Below are positions 60,001 to 64,000 of a DNA stretch of 64,000 bases, in pieces. The stretch's first letter is position 1; each line of letters opens with the position of its first letter. Made by a program: the position numbers and the translations under genes. Under the pieces are notes generated by a model. That model ran no database searches. It was not told the origin of the DNA and saw nothing but the letters and a program-made list of their open reading frames with translations. This DNA is from Petrolisthes cinctipes (taxonomy: Eukaryota; Arthropoda; Malacostraca; Decapoda; Porcellanidae): contig JAWQEG010000495.1 in the NCBI GenBank assembly GCA_033782935.1, positions 186,001-250,000 of the forward strand, written 5' to 3'.

Positions 60001-62227
60001 CACTCATGGGGGATTACCTTGACAACAACCACATCCTGTACACTGATAACTATTACACCTCTCCAGCACTTAGCCAGTTTCTCCTGCAGCACCAAACAGG
60101 ATCCTGCGGAACTATTCGTGTCAACAGGAAGGGGTGGCCAGCATTCCCTCTCACCCGGAGGGGCGACTGCATCAAAAAGAAATGTGGGAACATGCTGGCC
60201 ATCAAATGGCACGATAAACGCCCCGTCAATATGCTCACCACCGTGAACAGGGGCGTGATGCAGGATTCTGGGAAGACTGAGCGCGGCACAGGTGATACCA
60301 TCTACAAGCCTGATGCTGTGCTCGATTATAACATCAATATGAGACTCGTTGATAAGTCAGACATGATGGTGAGTTCCATCGATTGTCTGAGAAAAACTTG
60401 TAAGTGGTACAAGAAGGCTTTCTTCCACCTTCTTGATGTCACAGTGCTGAACTGTTATATACTCTACCTCCAGCATCACCCTGACTCCAAGTTGGCACTC
60501 CGGGAATTCGAGCTAGAGTTGATATCTCAGCTCCTGGAGAGGTTCAGCACTGTGCAACCACAGCAAGGCAGACAGGCAGCGGCACAACGGCCTGACAGGT
60601 TGCAGCAGAGTGGCTATATGGCTCGCCACTACCTCACTAATCTGCCACCGTTGCCGTCAGGACGTCCAGGCTCTCGTCGCTGCTATGTTTGCAGGCACAC
60701 AACACGTCACCCCCAGAAGTCCAAGGAAACTCGCTTCTGGTGCAAGGAATGTTGTGTGCCGTTATGCCCTGGAAACTGCTTCTCAGACTACCATATATTG
60801 GAATATATATAGAAGCAGGAAGTGATGGGAGTATGCGAATAAAGTGACAGTGACACTTGGTGACAGTGACACTATTTAGGCTATAAGAAAAGTGAGAGTG
60901 ACACATTTGTACATATATTTTAGGCTGTAGTGACGTGATAGTGACACATTTGTACTTATTAGGCTATAAGAAAAGTGAGAGTGACACATTTGTACATATA
61001 TTTTAGGCTGTAGTGACGTGATAGTGACACATTTGTACATATATTTTAGGCTGTAGTGACGTGATAGTGACACATTTGTACATATTAGGCTATAAGAAAA
61101 GTGATAGTGACACATTTACGCATAGAAAAAATTATAATAAAAAATTTAAAACAACAAAATACAAAAATATATAGAAAATAAGGATAACAGTGATAGTGAC
61201 ACATTTATATTTACGTTGAACATGAACAAATGGTGCGAATGACACTGAAAATGTTTCGCGTAAATACTGTACATAACTCCCACGCTTCTCTCCAGGGCAT
61301 AAAACCACTCTGGAATGGTCAGCTAACCACACAAATAATACAGGGGCTGTAATGGTAGGATGCACACGAACCGTACGACGTGTCGCCTGGGGGAGGCAAG
61401 TGTTGCGTCATTCTGCCGGCGGCCATCTTTTCTCCACCCACGCCAGTCCTTGTCAGAGCCACGCTCACAAAGCGAACGCAGCCTCGCTCTCACGGGAAAA
61501 GTGACCTCCATTCCTCACTTGATTTCTCGGTAATGGAGTGTCCTAGAGAGCTAGGGTTGGTTTTAATGGAAAGAGGAGGAGTTGATGGTGAGTACACAAT
61601 CAAATTTAAGTTGTTCAGTATTGTAGTTTAGACGTAGGGAGTAAGAGAAGTAGAGTGATTTTCCGGGAAATACCCGGACAGGCAGGATTAAAGTAAGTAT
61701 TGGCCCCGTACACACAGCACGTAATTTCATTCTTGGCCCGGCCCGGAGGGGTTAAGGTGTGTAACATTTTATGAGAAATCTGAAGGCTACTGTTTCCTCC
61801 AAACTATGCCAGGGAACAGAATCCCTCCATAGGGAATTATACAAAGGATGTGTTTTATTGCTGGGTTTGGGAGCCTACATTGACTCCAAATTGACCACAA
61901 AAAACTTTCACTTATTGAAACACCGTTTATTGTACCCTTTTGATTAGAGGCCAACTGATGTCCTGTCAGGTAACATGAAAGGTATAACTGAGTTTGGCTG
62001 AATACTTCTTACGTGGTTCAGTTAAATTTCCCATATTAATTTTACACTCTTTTGCTTTCCCTGAATCCAATTCTAGTTAGTGGTGTTCAGCATTCCGCCT
62101 AACGTAATGCTGCGGAACAAGATGGCAGAGGGACAGGCAGATCGCTACTTTGGCCTAGACGTTCAGGTTATGAGAGCCTTAGCAGGGCTCTTTAACTTCA
62201 CTCTCCAATACATAGAACCTCCGCCAG
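50779..62227 (+). CDS. Ionotropic receptor gene, 5' part (five exons seen)
   Basis: A chemosensory variant of the ionotropic glutamate receptor family: a ligand-gated cation channel of sensory-neuron membranes. Candidate exons are 50,779-51,039, 54,647-54,898, 56,933-57,028, 57,102-57,380 and 62,077-62,227. All internal junctions can be phase 0 with GT/AG borders, giving 346 codons. The order is signal peptide, amino-terminal domain, then the first half of the ligand-binding core (S1). The pore, S2 and tail are not seen before 64,000, so the gene continues beyond the window or further exons escaped me. An intron holds a complete piggyBac element in the same orientation. The family is divergent and lineage-expanded in crustaceans, so I assign no symbol. 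A pseudogene cannot be excluded. Confidence 0.75.
51324..51720 (+). mobile_element. TTAA MITE T2 with partial duplication and nested MITE
   Basis: TTAA at 51,324 opens GGGGAGGTTCTCTTG. The block CCACGAAACACATCCATTAT followed by TAGTACAG occurs at 51,381 and again at about 51,646. A MITE of 217 bp sits between them. A second, degenerate CAGCTGGACACAGGAAT follows the second block, as if a larger segment including the start of the MITE was duplicated. Confidence 0.6.
51404..51620. mobile_element. MITE family M6
   Basis: TA at both ends, with a roughly 45-bp inverted repeat beginning TACAGTTGGACACATGAATG and including GGTACAGCCC and GAAAGAT. It begins with CAG. No coding capacity; ORFs here are mirror images in the arms. 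Confidence 0.85.
51742..52082 (-). pseudogene. LINE ORF1 fragment interrupted by a T1 MITE
   Basis: Minus-strand homolog of the piece at 49,893-50,155. The host reads ...GTTGATG-TTAA-[MITE]-TTAA-TGCGATCTGGG, and the empty paralog has a single TTAA. Breaks near 52,082 and passes head-to-head into the next fragment. Confidence 0.8.
51826..51986 (+). mobile_element. TTAA MITE T1 with proven target duplication
   Basis: TTAA at 51,826-51,829 and 51,983-51,986. Comparison with the unfilled paralog at 49,987-50,001 shows exactly one TTAA added together with the element. Confidence 0.92.
52083..52490 (+). pseudogene. LINE ORF1 fragment with probable excision footprint
   Basis: Homologous to 27,927-28,460 of LINE A: CQSESYCFYCRDAHPLRSRQ and CKMY, then after the footprint LEQDILHLANTQFISIGSAR and QQLYYRGQKDGG. 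The two halves are in different frames unless 5 bp (CAGTA or TACAG at 52,162-52,168) are discounted. The following region remains open to 52,487. Confidence 0.8.
52162..52168. other. TACAGTA footprint at a TA site
   Basis: The LINE A paralog carries MITE M8 at this exact TA (27,991). Here the site reads TA-CAG-TA: the duplicated TA plus three bases. That is the classic scar left when a Tc1/mariner element starting with CAG excises. Confidence 0.6.
52778..53021 (-). mobile_element. MITE family M5
   Basis: TACAATCGAAGTCAATAATA at the left and ATTATTGACCCCGACTG-TA at the right; opposite orientation to 37,948, single core. Confidence 0.85.
53022..53797. other. Unassigned intronic sequence
   Basis: No ORF or family recognised. 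CAGTG-type short repeats at 53,340-53,430 and a GA run near 53,510. An old solo LTR is possible but unsupported. Confidence 0.3.
53798..54085 (-). pseudogene. hAT transposase C-terminal dimerisation domain remnant
   Basis: Minus-strand reading, allowing frame changes: ASVERIFSQMNVVHS, then SLNVRSVEELLQIKYGL, then FEPTSEMIKNFNAKDTTTNE and GELVTLEED before a TAA at 53,798-53,800. A-x-V-E-R-I-F-S-x-M followed by an R-N-x-L-type helix is the hAT C-terminal dimerisation motif. Stops and shifts make it a pseudogene. The catalytic part is absent. Confidence 0.6.
54222..54373 (-). mobile_element. TTAA MITE T1, reversed copy
   Basis: Inverse of the T1 core (TTGCTCTTCTGGTCCTGTTT), ending CCCCC-TTAA at 54,370-54,373. 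The other TTAA has decayed. Confidence 0.8.
54647..54898 (+). CDS. Receptor exon 2: amino-terminal domain
   Basis: Acceptor TTTCGCCTTAG ends at 54,646 and donor AAG-GTGAGT starts at 54,899; 84 codons, phase 0 at both ends. It contains VVWNWGGLCRAYILLLADP and GRWVIVGLKRDHLEALSLTT, then KGRKTNHLVGIVK. The RWVIVGL..HLEAL..T.KGRKT.H.VG pattern is one I recognise from crustacean ionotropic receptor N-terminal domains. Confidence 0.8.
55059..55277 (-). mobile_element. MITE family M3, complete copy
   Basis: TA-CAGCCACAATCAAATATC at the left and TTATTGTGGCTG-TA at the right; 219 bp with a short AAT run. Lies in a receptor intron. Confidence 0.85.
55278..56915. other. Intronic stretch with no confident exon
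   Basis: Several open stretches (for example 55,279-55,458 and 56,100-56,330) have no match I recognise. 56,570-56,880 has a TG start and an AATAAA near its end and might be a solo LTR. A missing receptor exon could be here. Confidence 0.3.
56933..57028 (+). CDS. Receptor exon 3, tentative
   Basis: The peptide KCELRKIQLICDILYNCIPR, then FNTGQENRQAAE, is open between a possible acceptor (TCAAAG, 56,932) and a donor (GAG-GTGACG, 57,029), phase 0. A stronger acceptor, CTCTTCATTTCCAG at 56,915, would start the exon 17 bp earlier in a phase that does not join exon 2. So either the weaker site is used, an exon between 54,900 and 56,915 is missing, or this is not an exon. Confidence 0.35.
57102..57380 (+). 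CDS. Receptor exon 4: linker before the ligand-binding domain
   Basis: Acceptor TTTTCGTTTACCAG ends at 57,101; donor TCG-GTGAGT starts at 57,381; 93 codons, phase 0. It starts TEDDSGRYEVLHNLL and ends VFPEKTRDLKGTIIS. The final F-P-x-K-x-x-x-L-x-G pattern is the usual lead-in to S1. The Ser/Asn-rich middle is variable in this family. Confidence 0.75.
57720..57999. mobile_element. MITE family M7 with long arms
   Basis: TA-CAGTTGGCCAAGAAAAGAC and its inverse CTTTTCTTGGGCAACTG-TA. Arms of about 115 bp nearly meet, leaving a loop of about 30-40 bp. The stretch 57,381-57,719 before it holds nothing I recognise. Confidence 0.85.
58081..58175. repeat. Tandem duplication of 48 bp
   Basis: GGAAACACATTAAAGCTCCT ... 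TTGCACCATGAG is present twice in a row with almost no difference, just left of the piggyBac element. Confidence 0.9.
58246..58350 (+). promoter_or_regulatory. Left terminal and subterminal repeats of piggyBac 2
   Basis: Three consecutive units of about 35 bp, each holding the palindrome AGCGGGATTTCCCGCT or AGCGGGAAATCCCGCT, separated by GTCGACAG. These are probable transposase-binding sites. Related GGGTATTTCCCGG sequence lies near the right end (about 61,661-61,675). Confidence 0.6.
58464..60812 (+). CDS. piggyBac transposase, intact ORF
   Basis: 782 codons from ATG 58,464 to TAG 60,810-60,812. The open frame begins earlier (58,359), but that ATG sits in the terminal region and the ACAATGG context at 58,464 is better. 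Residues 1-250 are disordered: Pro/Ser-rich, acidic, with a basic nuclear-localisation-like cluster (GKRPRRRL) and poly-Pro. The transposase domain starts near residue 290 (SGIQAAFPC). Catalytic Asp residues are at 447 (VIDESLVLFRGR), 528 (YTDNYYTSP) and 630 (RLVDKSDMM). A C-terminal Cys-rich zinc-binding domain (CYVCRHTTRH, FWCKECCVPLCPGNC) ends it. The family cuts and pastes DNA precisely at TTAA. The terminal repeats in place argue for an element rather than a domesticated gene. Confidence 0.93.
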   Translation: MAGRSEENTGSFDSVHPTALPGAPAPVTSTPRVQPARLRHAPARLSDSAIGRELENLADLSYGSDDLDSYSDTEWQADESTEEDVCVAVTSITALPSTSALHDVSEVTAPVAIPSTSGVGGSLGDTLLSPIPTTSGVGGRKRSTPASTSKPRYVSTPMGKRPRRRLDFSSSSSSSDEDASQIVVVRGRRVGVRGKGKGRGKRTKAAYLSPTVDPDSPPPRDLTPPPPPPHSPSPLVPDDSLSPAPGTAAPPPPQQQRQQRGAPRHRPADPYVWTDCDEFAPDIPAFDDSHSGIQAAFPCRQRSSILDYFTAFFDIILMTYMMQEINTFKQLSVQLSNRPGREHSKMLQWADVDIAELYVWLALTMMMPHVKKHRLKDFWSTHALISTPAFGKYMSRDRYRDILSYLHFAPNMGPHPNDRLWKIRPVMSILQEKIRAFFRPFQKVVIDESLVLFRGRLSFIQYIPSKRHRFGIKFYVICDCKTGYVLDFILYSGTDVDVPADDPLGFSGSVVKALMGDYLDNNHILYTDNYYTSPALSQFLLQHQTGSCGTIRVNRKGWPAFPLTRRGDCIKKKCGNMLAIKWHDKRPVNMLTTVNRGVMQDSGKTERGTGDTIYKPDAVLDYNINMRLVDKSDMMVSSIDCLRKTCKWYKKAFFHLLDVTVLNCYILYLQHHPDSKLALREFELELISQLLERFSTVQPQQGRQAAAQRPDRLQQSGYMARHYLTNLPPLPSGRPGSRRCYVCRHTTRHPQKSKETRFWCKECCVPLCPGNCFSDYHILEYI
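60840..61112 (+). repeat. Tandem repeats in the piggyBac 2 3' region
   Basis: Interleaved units of about 40-45 bp built from AGTGACACATTTGTACATAT, TTTTAGGCTGTAGTGACGTG and GGCTATAAGAAAAGTGAGAG. They lie downstream of the stop codon. Confidence 0.85.
61400..61590 (+). other. Promoter and first-exon-like segment inside piggyBac 2
   Basis: Contains GGCGGCCATCTTTTC, a YY1-type motif common at animal promoters. About 110 bp of GC-rich sequence follows, then an ATG (61,532) with the frame MECPRELGLVLMERGGVDG and a good donor ATG-GTGAGT near 61,587. It looks like a 5' untranslated region plus first coding exon with no partner in view. It could be a captured gene fragment or chance. Confidence 0.35.
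62077..62227 (+). CDS. Receptor exon 5: ligand-binding segment S1
   Basis: Acceptor CCAATTCTAG ends at 62,076. The peptide reads LVVFSIPPNVMLRNKMAEGQ, then ADRYFGLDVQVMRALAGLFN and FTLQYIEPPPG. YFGLDVQVMRALAGLFNFT is the hallmark S1 helix region of ionotropic receptors, and EPPPG ends it as expected. Donor CCAG-GTATCA at 62,228 leaves phase 1. It joins exon 4 as ...GTIIS-LVVFS..., a normal family sequence. Confidence 0.85.
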
Positions 62228-62275
62228 GTATCACCTTTTATCAGTTTGAAAGAAATGTTAGATAACTGATAGCCT

Positions 62276-62519
62276 TAAGGGGGTGCGGGAGTAGGGGACA
62301 GGCTTGGGGTGGGTTGGGAATAGGGGGACAGGCTTGGGGTGGGTAGAAAGCCTGTCCCCCTATTCCCACACACCCCTAACCTTACCCCCCAAGCCTGTCC
62401 CCCTACTCCCGCACCCCCCAAGCCTGTCCCCTACTCCCGCACCCCCCAAGCCTGTCCCCTACTCCCTCACTCCCCCAGTCCACCCCCAAACCTTTCCCCC
62501 TATTCCCACACCCCCTTAA
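62276..62519. mobile_element. GC-rich TTAA foldback element
   Basis: TTAA-GGGGGTGCGGGAGTAGGG on the left and its C-rich inverse ending CACACCCCC-TTAA (62,516-62,519) on the right. The interior is repeats of AGCCTGTCCCCCTA-type and its inverse. Sits just after receptor exon 5. Its right TTAA is shared with the next element. Confidence 0.75.
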
Positions 62520-62676
62520 GGTGGTAATTCTTTTTTGTTACATTGGAGTGCCTTGATTCCTCCAAAGTATGCTAGGAAACTGGACCAGAAGAGCTAAAAT
62601 AATAGTGTTCTGTTGCTTGGAATAGTTTGGAGGATTCGGTTGCTCCAGATTTACCAACACAAAACTTCCCCTTTAA
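62516..62676 (+). mobile_element. TTAA MITE T1 copy
   Basis: TTAA at 62,516-62,519 (shared with the previous element) and 62,673-62,676, full family core. Confidence 0.85.
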
Positions 62677-62798
62677 GATTGTATATCTAATGTTAGTATG
62701 GCAATAACTAACTGATGATCTTAGATTCTACTGTTATCGTCCTGGTGTATCACATAGCATCCACAACTGTAAATATTCCTTCCTTATCTTACGTACTG

Positions 62799-62972
62799 TA
62801 CACTCGCAATCAATCCAAAATTTGTATCCAGGTCTTGTTGAAGTTTCGAATCATTTGACATACTAGTGAACCAATAACATGTTTATCCTGTTTCATATTT
62901 ACTTGAGTTCGCTTAATACTCGATCAGGCTATTCGAAGCAAGCCTGGATACATATTTTGGATTGCGAGTGTA
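62799..62972 (+). mobile_element. MITE family M1
   Basis: TA-CACTCGCAATCAATCCAAAA at the left (with a 4-bp duplication) and GGATTGCGAGTG-TA at the right; single core. Confidence 0.85.
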
Positions 62973-63007
62973 TGTCTGTATGGCTGATTGTGTATGATCT
63001 AAATTTC

Positions 63008-63128
63008 AGTTATTGAAACACCGTTTATTGTACCCTTTTGATTAGAGGCCAACTATCCAGTCAGGTAACATGAAAGGTACATATGAGTTTGGCTGAATAC
63101 TTCTTACGTGGTTCAGTTAATTTTCCCA

Positions 63129-63164
<36 letters not shown>

Positions 63165-63178
63165 ACTCTTTTGCTTTG
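63008..63178 (+). repeat. Duplicate of the intron sequence before receptor exon 5
   Basis: TTATTGAAACACCGTTTATT through TTTACGTGGTTCAG-type sequence to CACTCTTTTGCTTT repeats 61,910-62,062 with few changes and an added ATT run. The splice acceptor and exon are not duplicated. Confidence 0.8.
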
Positions 63179-64000
63179 TATCATCCTCATCCTCATCCAA
63201 ATCGGCCAGAACGAAGCTAGTTATATAAATTTTCAGACATTTTTCTTGCCCCTGATTTTCGATGTTTTTTTTTTTTTTTTTTTTTTTTTTTGGTGGGGAA
63301 TCTCAGATCTTGTGCCCTAGAATTTGGAAAATGTCCGAACCTATCTCCTCCTAGACCATACCAGATATTATCACCAAACTCTCAGAGAAGTTTCCTATAG
63401 TATTGGGGAATGTTTTAATGTGGAATTTTTTTTTTTTTTTTTTTTGTTACATTGGAGTGCCATGATTCCTCCAAAGTATGCCAGGAAACAGGACCAGAAG
63501 AGCAAAAATAATGGTGTTCTGTTGCTTGTAATAGTTTGGAGGATTCAGTTGCTCTAGATTTACCAACACAAAACTTCCCCCTTAAGTTAAACCTATTTAG
63601 AACTAGCCTATTGGTCAATCACACAGCTTGTGCCCCAGATTTTGGAAAATGTCCGAACCTAACTCCTCCTAGACCATACCAAATATCATCATCAAACTAA
63701 TCAATGAAATAATTTGCATTAATTACGTAGTATGACAAGGTATTGTTATCAATTTCGACAATACTTTTCAACCACTTGAAATAGAATAGTAATTGTGTAA
63801 TTGATTAGATTGTGTGTAACTGTGATATTTCTTGTGAATGTTTGTGATTTTAGTGTGCTATACTGTAGCAGATATTTTTACAATATTCTTATATATTTTT
63901 TAGTCAACTATGTTAATATGGAGCTCTAAGCAAAATGAATTTCAATTTGTAAACGTTGCTATGTTGCAAATTGACGCTAAAGTTATCTATCTATCTAATA
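63179..64000. other. Receptor intron or downstream region, repeats only
   Basis: Holds poly-T at 63,266-63,290 and 63,424-63,445, and a T1 MITE fragment (63,446-63,595, right TTAA at 63,592). A roughly 70-bp direct repeat (63,308-63,380 and 63,625-63,700, both with TTTGGAAAATGTCCGAACCT) is also present. No further receptor exon is recognised. Confidence 0.6.

Larger units (their letters stand above)
58242..61755 (+). mobile_element. Full-length piggyBac element 2
   Basis: TTAA at 58,242-58,245 and 61,752-61,755. Termini are CCCCCAGAGTCCGGGC on the left and CCCCTCCGGGCCGGGCC (complement) on the right. Both ends carry GTCCGGG and TTTCCCG motifs further in. Inside are an uninterrupted transposase gene, a repeat-rich 3' region (60,840-61,110) and an exon-like segment (61,400-61,590). 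It is markedly more GC-rich than the surrounding intron. Length is about 3.5 kb. All parts needed for autonomy seem present. Confidence 0.85.

Overview
This window reads as eukaryotic intergenic and intronic DNA from an arthropod, most likely a decapod crustacean. That is an inference from three things: an intron-bearing ionotropic receptor gene of the crustacean chemosensory type, the LINE, SINE and piggyBac families present, and the density of AT, GT and ATT microsatellites. There are no bacterial operons, CRISPR arrays or rRNA genes. Nearly all recognisable sequence is mobile DNA, much of it nested.

Layout. Positions 1-5,480 hold MITEs (short non-autonomous elements with TA or TTAA target duplications), one tRNA-type SINE and a 741-bp foldback element. 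Positions 5,478-20,678 are one satellite block of about 210 tandem 71-bp units, derived from the terminal part of a MITE that also occurs elsewhere in the window. From about 22,500 to 30,895 lies an old LINE (LINE A, + strand). A 4.4-kb degenerate piggyBac element (23,070-27,509) splits its ORF1, and that piggyBac in turn carries a TTAA element and a truncated LINE. Positions 31,000-40,230 hold foldback elements, expanded MITEs, LINE 3' ends, a TTAA element inserted in a SINE, AT arrays, and one exon-like helix-turn-helix ORF. Positions 40,241-45,386 are a nearly intact full-length LINE (LINE B, - strand) with an 11-bp target duplication. Positions 45,400-48,250 hold minisatellites and two more copies of the satellite-founding MITE, one of them expanded about 14-fold.

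From 50,779 to at least 62,227 runs the only clear host gene, an ionotropic receptor on the + strand. It begins with a signal peptide and amino-terminal domain and continues to the first ligand-binding segment, then leaves the part of the gene I can recognise. One of its introns holds a full-length piggyBac element (58,242-61,755) with an uninterrupted 782-codon transposase, TTAA at both ends and palindromic subterminal repeats.

The main theme is how transposons become tandem repeats and how they leave traces. Several unrelated MITE families show internal tandem amplification at different stages, from 3-4 copies to about 210. Paralogous LINE fragments give natural filled-site and empty-site comparisons. 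One of them has a 5-bp addition that looks like a Tc1/mariner excision footprint, because removing it restores the reading frame. Coordinates of repeats were read by eye and may be off by a few bases; family names are my own working labels.
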